Shown here: piece by piece, positions 24,225 through 32,803 of the stretch
Position numbering within the stretch: the first letter of the stretch is position 1
Layout of the letters: every line of letters begins with the position of its first letter
Source of the DNA: Akkermansiaceae bacterium
Lineage (GTDB): Bacteria; Verrucomicrobiota; Verrucomicrobiia; Verrucomicrobiales; Akkermansiaceae
Direction: 5' to 3'
NCBI GenBank assembly: GCA_029252325.1
Contig: JAQXBQ010000080.1
Location: 1-32,803 of the forward strand
Length of the DNA stretch: 32,803 nucleotides
The notes under the pieces: model-generated
Databases searched by the model: none
Seen by the model: the letters and a program-made list of their open reading frames with translations, nothing else
What the model was told of the DNA's origin: nothing
Position numbers and translations under genes: made by a program

Positions 24225-26054
24225 TTAAAGACCGGCTTCGGCCTTACGTGCCTTTTCAGCGCGCTTGCGTTCGTGCGGATCAAGGATACGCTTACGTAAT
24301 CTCAAGTGACTTGGCGTTGCCTCAAGAAGCTCATCACCAGCAATATATTCAATAGCCCGCTCGAGTGACATCTTAATGGGAGGCGCTAAACCTACCGTGA
24401 TCCCCTTAGTTGCAGAACGGTGGTTGGTAAGACTCTTTGCCTTGACCGGGTTTACCGGAAGATCATCCTTGCGTGGGTTTTCACCGATGATCTGCCCTTC
24501 ATAAACTTCATCACCAGGAGCCACAAAAAGTTTACCCCGCTCCTCAAGAGGCAGCAGCGAGTAGGCCATCGCGGTGCCCGTGCTCATGCTGACTAGAGTT
24601 CCCGTATTGCGCGTAGTAATCTCACCACAGTGTGGCGCATATTCCTTAAACAAGTGAGACATGACGCCGTGGCCACTGGTAAGGTTCAATAGTTCAAACT
24701 CAAAGCCAATCAGACCACGTGTGGAAATAGTTGCCTCAATCGTCGCACCGTGGGCATTGCTACCCATATCTTCGATACGCGCACGGCGGTTGGCCAAAGT
24801 TTTCATCACACCCCCTGTGTATTCTTCTGGCACCTCCACAAAGAGGGTCTCAAAAGGCTCCTCGACTCCGCCGTTTTCTCCTTTTTGGGTAATCACCATA
24901 GGGCGTGAAACAAGCATCTCATAATCTTCACGGCGCATCGTCTCAACCAATACCGCGATCTGCATCGCTCCTCGAGCAGCAACCTCAAATACCCCCGCTT
25001 GATCGGTATCCGACACCTCGATCGAGACGTTTGTTTTTACCTCACGTAACAGGCGATCACGAATAGCACGTGATGTCACATGCTTACCCTCACGGCCTCC
25101 GTATGGGCCGTCGTTAATGGAAAACTGCATCTGCACAGTGGGTGGATCAATCGACACAAAAGGAAGCGCCTCTGCTTCAGGATCAGCTGAGAGCGTCTCG
25201 CCAATATCGATATCTTCAAATCCTGCCACGCCAACGATGTTACCGGCAACCCCCTCAGCAGATTCTTGATTGGAGAGACTACTGTATTCGAACACCTTAG
25301 TTACCTTACCTCGCTCGGACTTACCCTCCTTGGTTAGACGAAAAATGCTATCGCCCTTTTTCACAGAACCACTCTGCACCTTACCCAGTGCAACTCGACC
25401 AACATAATCATCCCATGAGATGTTTGATGCCAGCATTTTAAAGGGTGCCTGTGGATCAGAATCAGGTGCAGAGACATGCTCGACGATTGTTTCAAGCAGA
25501 GGAATCACATCCTTCTGCTCATCATCCAGAGACTTCACAAAAAATCCATTCTTAGCTGAGCCATAGACGAAGGGAGCTTCAAACTGCTCCTCGTTCGCTT
25601 CAAGCTCAAGGAAAAGCTCAAGCACACGATCATGAACACCAGCAGGATCAGAATGTTCGCGGTCGATTTTATTGACGACAACAATCGGAGTTAAGCCCTG
25701 CTGAAGTGCCTTCCGAAGAACGAATCGAGTCTGCGCTTGAGGCCCATCATGAGCATCAACGAGCAGCAATACTCCATCAACCATCTTCATCACCCGCTCT
25801 ACCTCACCGCCAAAGTCTGCGTGACCCGGAGTATCAACGATGTTGACCGTGTATTCACCCCACTTCACCGAGGTGTTCTTCGCCTTAATGGTAATGCCTT
25901 TTTCCCTCTCAAGATCCATCGAGTCCATGGCGCGCTCGCCGGCTTGCTGGTGATCACTGTATGCTCCACCGGCCTTGAGTAACTCATCCACAAGAGTGGT
26001 CTTGCCGTGGTCGACGTGGGCAATGATGGCGATATTTCGAATGTTATCTGTCAT
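24225..26054 (-). CDS. typA: ribosome-associated GTPase TypA/BipA
   Basis: The product is 609 aa, nearly the length of E. coli TypA. GTPase motifs are complete: G1 AHVDHGKTTL (14-23), the switch region GERAMDSMDLEREKGITIK, G3 DTPGHADFGGEVERVMK, and G4 NKIDR. The elongation-factor domains 2 and 3/5 follow, then the BipA-specific C-terminus (AMAYSLLPLEERGKLFVAPGD, IIGENPRKDDLPVNPVKAKS, SLERAIEYIAGDELLEATP). It binds the 70S ribosome and assists 50S assembly and stress growth, with activity best known at low temperature. It lies 105 bp downstream of avtA on the same strand; a small hairpin at the avtA stop may reduce read-through. Confidence 0.97.
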   Translation of the reverse strand: MTDNIRNIAIIAHVDHGKTTLVDELLKAGGAYSDHQQAGERAMDSMDLEREKGITIKAKNTSVKWGEYTVNIVDTPGHADFGGEVERVMKMVDGVLLLVDAHDGPQAQTRFVLRKALQQGLTPIVVVNKIDREHSDPAGVHDRVLELFLELEANEEQFEAPFVYGSAKNGFFVKSLDDEQKDVIPLLETIVEHVSAPDSDPQAPFKMLASNISWDDYVGRVALGKVQSGSVKKGDSIFRLTKEGKSERGKVTKVFEYSSLSNQESAEGVAGNIVGVAGFEDIDIGETLSADPEAEALPFVSIDPPTVQMQFSINDGPYGGREGKHVTSRAIRDRLLREVKTNVSIEVSDTDQAGVFEVAARGAMQIAVLVETMRREDYEMLVSRPMVITQKGENGGVEEPFETLFVEVPEEYTGGVMKTLANRRARIEDMGSNAHGATIEATISTRGLIGFEFELLNLTSGHGVMSHLFKEYAPHCGEITTRNTGTLVSMSTGTAMAYSLLPLEERGKLFVAPGDEVYEGQIIGENPRKDDLPVNPVKAKSLTNHRSATKGITVGLAPPIKMSLERAIEYIAGDELLEATPSHLRLRKRILDPHERKRAEKARKAEAGL

Positions 26055-26151
26055 AGCTGTAAGGTAATTCTTCCTGCCATCTTGAAATTGGGCTGGAAAG
26101 GACGCGGAGACTCCTTGATTTTAAGGAAATTGCAATCACGAATTACCAACA

Positions 26152-26168
26152 GGGGCAGCTTATGCCCC
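26152..26168 (-). other. GC-rich hairpin overlapping the avtA stop codon
   Basis: GGGGCA (26152-26157) and TGCCCC (26163-26168) pair perfectly around a 5-base loop that contains part of the avtA stop codon. The stem is short and lacks a T-run on the minus strand, so it may slow ribosomes or polymerase rather than terminate. Confidence 0.25.
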
Positions 26169-27434
26169 CGCGTAGGCACTAGACACCTCTTCTGCAATGA
26201 TCTTGATACCCTCGTGAACCGTGCGCTCATCCATCGTAAAGGTCATTCGAATACATTCGTGCCGATGCTGCCACACACCTACATCATCATCCCCGAAGAA
26301 GAAGTAGTGCCCTGAAACAATCAACACTCCACGCTTCTTAAGGCGTTCATAGAGCTCGCTCGAGCTGATGGGCATATCCTCAAACCATAGCCAAAGAAAC
26401 AACGCCCCCTCACTAAGATGAACACGATACGGCAGCGAATCATCGAACTCCTCAGCTACCCAAGCACGCGCTTGGCGTGATTTGTCGACATAATAAGGCC
26501 GAACGACTTCACTACTGAGCTTCAAGATCTCACCGCTGCGAATCAATGGCTCCATAATCGCCTGCCCTATGTTACCGTTAGCAAGTCCGACAATGGCACT
26601 CATCGAGGATACCGCAGCCGCTATCTCCTCGTTTGCAATCACAATGCCTGTGCGCGTACCTGGTAGCCCTATCTTCGATAAGCTCAGGGTGAGAATCGTA
26701 TGTTCATTCCATACGGGCGTCGCTTCAGTAAAAATAATATTGGGGAATGGGGCCCCGTAAGCATTGTCAATAATGAGCGGAATATCATGCTCGCGGGCCA
26801 GATCACTGAGATGAGAAATCTCCTCATCGGTCAGCACATTGCCAGTTGGGTTCGTGGGGCGCGACACACAAATAGCTGCAACATCGCTATCGACGCGTAA
26901 GTTTTCAAAATCGACACCATACTTAAAGTCATGGTCTCCTATCTTTTGAATCAAAGGTTTGCAGGCGCGGAAAAGATCCTCACCAACTGACTGATTGGAA
27001 TAACCAATATATTCGGGAACGAGCGGCAGTAAAATTTTCTTACGTGATCCATCTTCAAACTTTCCAGCCAACGCGTTAAAGAGAAAAAAGAAAGCTGTTT
27101 GGCCTCCCGGAGTGATTGCAATATTTTTGGCACTAATCTCCCAACCAAAACTTTCTTTGAACAAAGCTGCCACGGCATCGAGGAACAGCGGATTACCCCG
27201 TGGCGGATCATAGTTGGAGAGCATTTTTTCCAATCCCCCAGCGGATGCCATAATTTCCTCAAGCCTCCTGCGCCACAAGGCGTTGACCTCAGGAATGTGG
27301 GCTGGCTGACCACCACCTAGCATGCGCACATCAGGCCCACCTGATACCAGCGCATTGCCAAGGTCATCCATTAGCTCCTCAATACCACTGCCCATACAGA
27401 GGCGTTGGCCAAACTCGGAAAATTGCTCACTCAT
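26160..27434 (-). CDS. avtA: valine--pyruvate aminotransferase
   Basis: The product is 424 aa, matching AvtA in length and in diagnostic stretches: MLGGGQPAHIPEVN, LSNYDPPRGN, LPLVPEYIGYSNQSVGEDLF, CVSRPTNPTGNVLTDEEI, IPLIIDNAYGAPFPNIIF, and the PLP lysine Lys254 in TLSLSKIGLPGTR. The C-terminus ends with EGALFLWLWFEDMPISSSELY and KRGVLIVSGHYFF. The enzyme is a fold-type I PLP aminotransferase that swaps amino groups between valine/alanine and the matching 2-oxo acids in branched-chain amino acid metabolism. It lies in a minus-strand series 52 bp after the lipoprotein gene and before typA. No other ilv gene is near. Confidence 0.95.
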   Translation of the reverse strand: MSEQFSEFGQRLCMGSGIEELMDDLGNALVSGGPDVRMLGGGQPAHIPEVNALWRRRLEEIMASAGGLEKMLSNYDPPRGNPLFLDAVAALFKESFGWEISAKNIAITPGGQTAFFFLFNALAGKFEDGSRKKILLPLVPEYIGYSNQSVGEDLFRACKPLIQKIGDHDFKYGVDFENLRVDSDVAAICVSRPTNPTGNVLTDEEISHLSDLAREHDIPLIIDNAYGAPFPNIIFTEATPVWNEHTILTLSLSKIGLPGTRTGIVIANEEIAAAVSSMSAIVGLANGNIGQAIMEPLIRSGEILKLSSEVVRPYYVDKSRQARAWVAEEFDDSLPYRVHLSEGALFLWLWFEDMPISSSELYERLKKRGVLIVSGHYFFFGDDDVGVWQHRHECIRMTFTMDERTVHEGIKIIAEEVSSAYAGA

Positions 27435-27486
27435 AGTATGGGCTCTGGTAATAAATCTAGAGAAGCATCTGTCTTCGACGCTAAAC

Positions 27487-27963
27487 CTACTCTGCTGGCC
27501 TGCTAGGATCGGTCAATCCTGGACCAATATCTGGCACAAGCTGTTCGTTACTATTAGGTAGTTTCGGTGCATTTCTTGGCGAATTTCTCCGCGAACGCTT
27601 TTCCCCGAGCATGATAGATGGCACATACCCCACTGCGCCGGTATCAATGAGCTCCACTTTGACATAGACCCCTTTGACGGAAACCACCTTCACATCGGTG
27701 TAGTTGGGCAATATTCTATCTGGTTGATCTTCGATACTCGGGTAGCTGCTAAAAAACACAGAGCTAGGGGATATCGTCTGCAAATAACGCCCGGGGATAA
27801 TCTCTGGGCCATACATTTCCGGATCATCAGTCGGAATAGCCCGCGGCGGCCCGAACCTACCATCACCAGCTCTATTCGTTGACTGGTAGGCATTATTACA
27901 ACTTACCATATTAAAGCAAAGTACTACTGATGCGGATAGCAGCACAAATCGAGATGACTTCAT
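27487..27963 (-). CDS. small lipoprotein with SH3-like domain
   Basis: I place the start at ATG 27963 because it gives a normal lipoprotein signal: MKSSRFVLLSASVVLCFNMVSC with the lipid-modified Cys at residue 22 (lipobox MVSC). An alternative ATG at 27999 overlaps the stop of the upstream RmlD-like gene (ATGA) but would leave charged residues in the middle of the signal. The mature part is ~135 aa. Residues ~58-115 (YLQTISPSSVFFSSYPS ... VSVKGVYVKVELIDTGAVGYVPSIML) resemble a bacterial SH3-like domain, and the tail is Pro/Asn/Arg-rich and probably disordered. The likely location is the outer-membrane inner leaflet or periplasm. The function is unknown. It sits between nucleotide-sugar and amino-acid genes in the same minus-strand series. 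Confidence 0.65.
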   Translation of the reverse strand: MKSSRFVLLSASVVLCFNMVSCNNAYQSTNRAGDGRFGPPRAIPTDDPEMYGPEIIPGRYLQTISPSSVFFSSYPSIEDQPDRILPNYTDVKVVSVKGVYVKVELIDTGAVGYVPSIMLGEKRSRRNSPRNAPKLPNSNEQLVPDIGPGLTDPSRPAE

Positions 27964-27995
27964 AATGAACACTGTGCCCCCGCCTACCAAGATGG

Positions 27996-28871
27996 TCAAC
28001 GCATTTTCAAATAGTCCGTGGCAGCATCATGCCAATGTCGGGGAACAGCAATCCCTTCCTGTATCATGCGTGCAGGTGTCATCGCCGTGTGTATCGGGCG
28101 CTTTTCTCTAAAAAAATCGACATCAGCTAAGGCCACTGGCACCAGATCATCTTCGTTCAGCACATAACCCATAGCCGCTGCTAATTTACATACTTCTTGC
28201 CCGTAACTATACCAACTCTCAGGCTCCCCACCGTTACAGAGATGGTAAATACCCGAAGACCCCGCATCCACTAATAAACGAACCCAATGCACCACATCAT
28301 GGGTAAAGGTTGGCATCGAAAACTTATCGCAAATCAGGTGCTGTTGTTCACCCGCGACAGCTCGATCAAGAACATGATCAAGATGAGATGGTCGCTGCTC
28401 AGAACTAGGACCAAACAACCATGAAACACGCGCCACAATAGCATCATCATTGGCAGCCAGAACCGCCAACTCACCAGCGCGTTTACTGACACCATAAATA
28501 TTCACCGCCCCCGCAGCATCGGCTTCCATCTTCATCCCTGATTGCTCTCCAGAGAACACATAATCTGTGCTGAAATGAACGAACCTTGCCGACTTATCTT
28601 CGCATATCTCCGCCATGACCCGCGGCGCATCGACATTGACCCGCTGGGCAAGATCTGGATCATCCAAACACTGCTCCAGGCCAGTGACCGCCGCGGCATT
28701 GATCAGCAAATCAAAATCAGCCTGAGACAAAAAAGACCTTACATTATCCTGATCAGAAAGATTCAACTCCTGCCTGCTTGGCGTGATTAAATCGACCTCA
28801 TTATCCTCAGCCCATAAAGACAAAAAAGCCCCACCGAGTCTTCCGGTAGAGCCTGTTAGTAATACCCGCAT
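27996..28871 (-). CDS. rfbD: dTDP-4-dehydrorhamnose reductase (RmlD/RfbD-like)
   Basis: The product is 291 aa, the usual RmlD size. It has the NAD(P)-binding MRVLLTGSTGRLGGAF (1-16), the FDLLINAAAVTGLEQCLDD stretch, VHFSTDYVFSGEQ, and the SDR catalytic Tyr-Lys in IYGVSKRAGE. The C-terminus GIYHLCNGGEPESWYSYGQEV fits the RmlD family. RmlD reduces dTDP-4-dehydrorhamnose to dTDP-L-rhamnose for surface polysaccharide. No rmlA, rmlB or rmlC is visible, so this could instead be a related sugar-nucleotide reductase. It starts 56 bp after the small membrane protein gene and ends at the possible alternative start of the lipoprotein gene. Confidence 0.82.
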   Translation of the reverse strand: MRVLLTGSTGRLGGAFLSLWAEDNEVDLITPSRQELNLSDQDNVRSFLSQADFDLLINAAAVTGLEQCLDDPDLAQRVNVDAPRVMAEICEDKSARFVHFSTDYVFSGEQSGMKMEADAAGAVNIYGVSKRAGELAVLAANDDAIVARVSWLFGPSSEQRPSHLDHVLDRAVAGEQQHLICDKFSMPTFTHDVVHWVRLLVDAGSSGIYHLCNGGEPESWYSYGQEVCKLAAAMGYVLNEDDLVPVALADVDFFREKRPIHTAMTPARMIQEGIAVPRHWHDAATDYLKMR

Positions 28872-28927
28872 CAGTGATGATTAGAGCGAAATAATAGATA
28901 GCATCATGTGCAGAATGCTTTGCTAAA

Positions 28928-29248
28928 TTAGCCAATGAACATTTGCTCACCAATTTCGTCTTCCAAGTCAGCGAACTCGTCGGCAGCGACACCTGCATCA
29001 CGAATGTTGCGCAGCGTCCGCTTCGAGCCTCGCTTACTCTCCGGACCATTTACCTTGTCAGCTACCATCTCGACGACAGATGGGGCAATAGCGGCAGCGC
29101 CCAGTGCTGCGAGAGCCAATGCGATAGGTCTGCGAGTGTCGCGGTGCATCAGGTCGCCTAGGAATACACCTGCGGCGGCTCCTAACATCGCGGGAGCAAA
29201 TGATGCGCTGGTTTCAATCCAGTTTTTATCAGAGTGATCTTGTGCCAT
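28928..29248 (-). CDS. small putative membrane protein of unknown function
   Basis: The product is 106 aa. I do not recognise a family. It has two Gly/Ala-rich hydrophobic segments, ASFAPAMLGAAAGVFLGDLM (~15-34) and IALALAALGAAAIAPSVVEM (~42-61), joined by a short basic turn (HRDTRR). The second half is charged and soluble (SKRGSKRTLRNIRD, then an acidic tail DLEDEIGEQ). It looks like a small two-helix inner-membrane protein. It is the first gene of the minus series that leads to the RmlD-like gene and is divergent from manC, with a 112-bp AT-rich gap that should hold promoters for both directions. The frame is well defined (Met at 29248, stop at 28928), and no overlapping gene competes for it. 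Confidence 0.65.
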   Translation of the reverse strand: MAQDHSDKNWIETSASFAPAMLGAAAGVFLGDLMHRDTRRPIALALAALGAAAIAPSVVEMVADKVNGPESKRGSKRTLRNIRDAGVAADEFADLEDEIGEQMFIG

Positions 29249-29360
29249 GTTTATATTCTACCCTCTGTTTTTTCTGAGAAAAGCGCAAATCCCTTTAAAT
29301 GTTGATTAATTTGATCGTTTCTCCTTTTTCATCAAGAAATTCTCCACCATTGTCTGAGCC

Positions 29361-30476
29361 ATGAGCAGCACAGCCACGAACACAAGCACGACACCAAGCA
29401 CGAACACCGACCAGTTCGCATTGATTCTTGCCGGTGGCAGCGGCACTCGCTTTTGGCCCTTGTCGAGAAATGCACGGCCCAAGCAACTACTCAATCTTTT
29501 TGGAGAAGCCACCCTTCTCAACCAAACCATCAGCAGACTGGAGGGACTCATCCCCAAAGAAAACATCCTCATACTCACTAACACCCTACAAGAGCAAGCG
29601 GTCCGCGATGTGGCATCCGAGCTTCCTGCTGAAAACATCTTCGCAGAGCCAGCCAAGCGTGACACCGCACCAGCCGTCGCTCTCGGCGTTGGACTCATCG
29701 CTGCTAGGAACCCGAATGCCACTATCATTGTATTGCCTTCAGACCAGCTCATTCAAGACACCGCCGCATTCCAATCTATCATGCATGATGCCATGATTGT
29801 GGCTGCGCACAACCCCGCCCTCGTCACCATCGGTATCAAACCCACTTGGGCATGCCCCGCATACGGCTACATCGAGCGAGGCGGCGAAGCACACACCGAA
29901 GGCGCACAAACAACCCACCAGCCTCACGAGGTAAGCCGATTCAGAGAAAAGCCAGACCCTGAACTTGCTGAGACATTTCTTGCACAGGGGAACTTTGCCT
30001 GGAACGCCGGCATGTTTATCTGGTCGGCAAAAACTGTCATCGACGAGCTTACCGAGCATACCCCCGAGCTTGCCGGCTTCATCGAAGAAATCGGCCAGGC
30101 CTCAGACATCAAAGAATTTGTTAATACTCGTTTCCCCACCCTGACACCGATCTCCATCGACTACGCCCTCATGGAAAAAGCCTCCCGTGTGCTCAACATC
30201 GAGGCCAGCTTTGATTGGGATGATGTCGGCTCGTGGCTCTCCGTCGCCAAATACCTCGAGACCCAGGGAGATAACAACAAAACCAACACCGACCTCGCCG
30301 AGATCGACTCAGAAAACAACATCGTCTTCAATGCTCGTCCCGAAAGCAAAGTTGCTCTGCTGGGAGTTGACGATCTCATCGTCGTTCAAACCGACGACGC
30401 CTTGCTCATCGCTAACCGGCATCAGGCAGATGCCATCAAAAACCTCGGGGGCCAGCTACCTGACGAGCTATTGTAA
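29361..30476 (+). CDS. manC: mannose-1-phosphate guanylyltransferase
   Basis: The product is 371 aa. An unusual Ser/Thr/Asn-rich stretch of ~16 residues precedes the nucleotidyltransferase signature LILAGGSGTRFWPLSR (~20-35) and RPKQLL. The middle has FAEPAKRDTAPAVALG, VLPSDQLIQD, CPAYGYIERGG and FREKPDPELAETFL. Further down are NFAWNAGMFIW, ISIDYALMEKA and FDWDDVGSWLSV, all diagnostic of GDP-mannose pyrophosphorylases. It lacks the C-terminal phosphomannose isomerase cupin, so it is the single-function type. It converts mannose 1-phosphate and GTP to GDP-mannose for surface glycans. ruvX begins 1 base after its stop. Confidence 0.95.
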   Translation: MSSTATNTSTTPSTNTDQFALILAGGSGTRFWPLSRNARPKQLLNLFGEATLLNQTISRLEGLIPKENILILTNTLQEQAVRDVASELPAENIFAEPAKRDTAPAVALGVGLIAARNPNATIIVLPSDQLIQDTAAFQSIMHDAMIVAAHNPALVTIGIKPTWACPAYGYIERGGEAHTEGAQTTHQPHEVSRFREKPDPELAETFLAQGNFAWNAGMFIWSAKTVIDELTEHTPELAGFIEEIGQASDIKEFVNTRFPTLTPISIDYALMEKASRVLNIEASFDWDDVGSWLSVAKYLETQGDNNKTNTDLAEIDSENNIVFNARPESKVALLGVDDLIVVQTDDALLIANRHQADAIKNLGGQLPDELL

Positions 30477-30477
30477 C

Positions 30478-30897
30478 ATGAATGACGAGCACCCTATTCT
30501 GGCCATCGACCACGGTGACGCCCGCATCGGCATCGCCGCCACCGACGCTGTCGGCATTATGGCTCACCCCGTTGAGACCATCCAAGCAAGAGCAGGTGAC
30601 CCGATCGAACGCATCATCGAACTCGTTACACAGCGACAGGTGAAACAACTCGTGCTGGGATTGCCCATCCGCATGGACGGCACCGAAGGAACTGCCGCCC
30701 AAAAAGTACGCGCCTTCGGCGACCAACTTCATCACGCACTCCCCGAGATCCCACTGCACTACTGTGATGAGACCCTCACCACCGTTGCGGCTGCCGACAA
30801 GCTACATCAGGCGGGCAGAAACGCCAAACACCAGAAGCAAATCATTGACCAGGCAGCCGCCGTTGAAATTCTCAACACCTGGCTAGAGATGCGCTAA
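30478..30897 (+). CDS. ruvX: RuvX/YqgF family Holliday-junction-resolvase-like nuclease
   Basis: I start at ATG 30478, one base after the manC stop (TAA-C-ATG). The open frame reaches further back but only as a shadow of manC. The product is 139 aa, the normal YqgF length. Family motifs are ILAIDHGDARIGIAATD (7-23, RNase H-like first strand with its Asp), LVLGLPIRMDGTEG (~59-72), HYCDETLTT, and the C-terminal DQAAAVEILNTWL. It is thought to be an RNase H-fold nuclease acting in 16S rRNA 5'-end maturation or in recombination. It is translationally coupled to manC and followed by the GH13 gene after 66 bp. Confidence 0.93.
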   Translation: MNDEHPILAIDHGDARIGIAATDAVGIMAHPVETIQARAGDPIERIIELVTQRQVKQLVLGLPIRMDGTEGTAAQKVRAFGDQLHHALPEIPLHYCDETLTTVAAADKLHQAGRNAKHQKQIIDQAAAVEILNTWLEMR

Positions 30898-30963
30898 AAA
30901 ATCTGTTCTGATAATGCACCAGCGTCGTCTTGCAATCTGCCAAATGCGAGCCAGACTCCGACC

Positions 30964-32769
30964 GTGGATCATCCAAGCAGACCGCATATTTACCAACTCA
31001 TGGTGCGCCACTTCGGCAACACCAACGCAGCGCCAAAACTCAACGGCAGCATGGCTGATAACGGCTGTGGCAAATTTGCCGACATCAATGATGCCGCCCT
31101 AAGCTCACTTCGCAAACTCGGCATCAGCCACCTCTGGCTCACCGGCATCCTCGAGCAAGCTAGCGCCACCGCATACCCAGAGCGCCCAGCTGACGACCCA
31201 CTTCTACTCAAGGGCAAAGCAGGCTCCCCCTATGCTATTCGTGATTACTTTGATGTTTCGCCTGACTATGCAATCGATCCCAGCAAGCGCCTCGAAGAAT
31301 TTAAAGCACTGCTCGTTCGCATCAAAAAACACAAACTTAAGGCGATCATCGACTTCGTGCCTAACCACGTAGCACGATCCTACTCCAGCGACATACGCCC
31401 TGAGCTCTCTTTTGGTAAAAACGATGACACCGGCAAGTTTTTTGACCCTGATAATAATTTTTTCTATCTAGGAGAACTGCACCCCGGAGAAGGCGCTCCG
31501 CTCAAGCTTCCCAGTAATCAGGGGCCCGTTCCCTACGAGCCAGAGAGCACCTTCGGGCGCGTCACTGGCAACAACGCCCTCACATGGAGCCCATCCATTC
31601 ACGACTGGTATGAGACCATCAAACTCAACTACGGACATGACTTCACAGTGGGACCACCCCGTGAGGACCTACACTCATTGCCCGAGCCAGGTGCCGCACC
31701 ACAGGACACCCCAGACACCTGGCGCAAAATGGACGCCATCTTATCTTACTGGCAAGAAATGGGAGTAGATGGCTTCAGAGTAGATATGGCTCACATGATC
31801 CCCATGGCATACTGGGGCTGGCAAGTAGAGCGCGCACGGAAACGAGACCCTCGGGTCTTCTTCATGGCAGAGGCCTACGATAGTGATCCTACAAAGCTCA
31901 CCGACGGCAACGTTTTAGACGAGCTCCTCGATGCAGGTTTTGATGCTGTTTATGATGACCCAACCTACTCCACCATCAAAGCAACAGTCGAAGGTCAGCA
32001 ATGGGCTAACGACATCGACGATGCATCTAACTGCTTCGTTGATCGCTTTCACCAATCTCTTCGTTACGCAGAAAACCATGACGAAGTCCGCCTAGCCTCC
32101 AAAGGCAACTGGGCTGCCAGCGGCATGGCCATTGGCAAGCCCGTATCAGCCATCATCTACGGCTTAGGCAAGGGCCCCATCATGATCTACTCTGGCCAAG
32201 AAACAGGAGAACCTGCCGATGGAGCCGAGGGATTTAGTGGTGATGACGGGCGTAGCAGCATCTTCGACTACGGCTGCTTGCCCTCCCTTGTCCCATGGGC
32301 CAGCAAGCACCTCTACCGTGAAGCTGGCCTCTCACCTGAACAAAAAGAACTCCGCCAATTCTACGCCAAATTACTCAAAACATGTTCACAACCGGCATTT
32401 ACCAAAGGTGATTTTTACGGTCTCAATCATGCCAATCGAGACAACATTCACTACGGACGCATCGATGGTGAGCCAGTATCAGGCCATTGGCTCTATAGCT
32501 TTATGAGACGTGATGAGCTCAGCGACCAAGCCTTTCTCGTCGTTGCCAATCTCAACCCCAGAGAAACGCTACCAGATGTATCCATTCAGATACCTGACAA
32601 CGCCATCAGCTGGCTGAGCCGCAAGCACCTCAACAAAAAAACGCTCACCTTTCGTGACACCCTCGGCGGTCAACAAAAATGGAAAGTTGCCACCAAAAGC
32701 TTGAGCAGCGAAGGTCTACCCGTAGGCAATTTAGCCGCTATGTCGGCACTTTATTTGAAAATCAAATAA
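30964..32769 (+). CDS. GH13 alpha-amylase family enzyme
   Basis: The GTG start at 30964 precedes HPSRPHIYQLMVRHFGN, the first strand of the catalytic barrel. An ATG at 31000 would cut off that strand, so GTG is preferred. The product is 601 aa with no signal peptide, so it is cytoplasmic. The four conserved GH13 regions are present: IIDFVPNHV (I), DGFRVDMAHM with nucleophile Asp274 (II), FFMAEAYD with acid/base Glu303 (III), and YAENHDEVR with Asp373 (IV). It should act on alpha-glucans or alpha-glucosides such as glycogen, maltodextrin or trehalose-like substrates; the exact specificity cannot be read. It follows ruvX on the same strand after 66 bp and probably shares its transcript. The last 34 bases of the window are non-coding or the start of the next spacer. 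Confidence 0.9.
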   Translation: MDHPSRPHIYQLMVRHFGNTNAAPKLNGSMADNGCGKFADINDAALSSLRKLGISHLWLTGILEQASATAYPERPADDPLLLKGKAGSPYAIRDYFDVSPDYAIDPSKRLEEFKALLVRIKKHKLKAIIDFVPNHVARSYSSDIRPELSFGKNDDTGKFFDPDNNFFYLGELHPGEGAPLKLPSNQGPVPYEPESTFGRVTGNNALTWSPSIHDWYETIKLNYGHDFTVGPPREDLHSLPEPGAAPQDTPDTWRKMDAILSYWQEMGVDGFRVDMAHMIPMAYWGWQVERARKRDPRVFFMAEAYDSDPTKLTDGNVLDELLDAGFDAVYDDPTYSTIKATVEGQQWANDIDDASNCFVDRFHQSLRYAENHDEVRLASKGNWAASGMAIGKPVSAIIYGLGKGPIMIYSGQETGEPADGAEGFSGDDGRSSIFDYGCLPSLVPWASKHLYREAGLSPEQKELRQFYAKLLKTCSQPAFTKGDFYGLNHANRDNIHYGRIDGEPVSGHWLYSFMRRDELSDQAFLVVANLNPRETLPDVSIQIPDNAISWLSRKHLNKKTLTFRDTLGGQQKWKVATKSLSSEGLPVGNLAAMSALYLKIK

Positions 32770-32803
32770 GCGACTCATCAGCTCAACCTGATATCGAGCC
32801 ACT

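Noticed and set aside
29306-29752. 148-codon minus-strand ORF over the manC start
   Set aside because: It is antisense to the conserved nucleotidyltransferase signature of manC, and its low-complexity Ser/Ala/Arg composition is typical of a shadow frame.

Overview
The window looks like chromosomal DNA of a Verrucomicrobiota bacterium, probably a marine Verrucomicrobiales/Rubritalea-like lineage. This rests on several family signatures: an ECF sigma factor of the Rhodopirellula/Verrucomicrobium type coupled to a FecR-like membrane regulator, a secreted protein of the PEP-CTERM-associated kind, PVC-type heme proteins ending in a sorbosone-dehydrogenase-like propeller, two secreted DUF1080 (3-keto-disaccharide hydrolase family) proteins, a secreted sulfatase, and weak or absent Shine-Dalgarno sequences. 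No integrase, transposase, phage gene, CRISPR array, tRNA or rRNA is visible.

Layout. (a) 1-2458, minus: an ECF sigma factor, its overlapping FecR-like partner, and the 5' part of a secreted protein cut by the window edge. The C-terminal part of the FecR-like protein resembles the secreted protein. (b) 2803-4591, plus: a TIM-barrel sugar-phosphate isomerase/epimerase followed by a secreted DUF1080 protein. A perfect 2 x 36 bp GC-rich repeat sits in frame inside the isomerase. (c) 4611-6149, minus: a YifB/ComM-type AAA ATPase. (d) 6474-7328, plus: a region-1.1-less sigma-70 factor closed by a very clear intrinsic terminator. (e) 7601-10234, plus: a mono-heme PVC oxidoreductase-like protein. 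(f) 10359-13659, plus: topoisomerase III and deoxyribose-phosphate aldolase. (g) 20859-13832, minus operon: a giant five-heme/PA14/propeller protein, a DUF1080 protein (ATGA overlap) and a sulfatase. (h) 21067-24195, plus: a membrane protein fused to a spermidine-synthase-like domain. (i) 29248-24225, minus series: small membrane protein, RmlD-like reductase, lipoprotein, valine-pyruvate aminotransferase, TypA/BipA. (j) 29361-32769, plus: mannose-1-phosphate guanylyltransferase, RuvX and a GH13 alpha-amylase-like enzyme.

How the genes may work together. Groups b, e and g look like parts of an extracytoplasmic carbohydrate-processing apparatus: heme-dependent oxidation of a sugar, cleavage of the oxidised (3-keto) glycoside by DUF1080 proteins, desulfation by the sulfatase and further conversion by the isomerase. 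This is inferred from family identity and gene order; no substrate can be read from the sequence. The remaining genes are mostly housekeeping (topB, deoC, typA, avtA, ruvX, yifB, sigma) or nucleotide-sugar/glucan metabolism.
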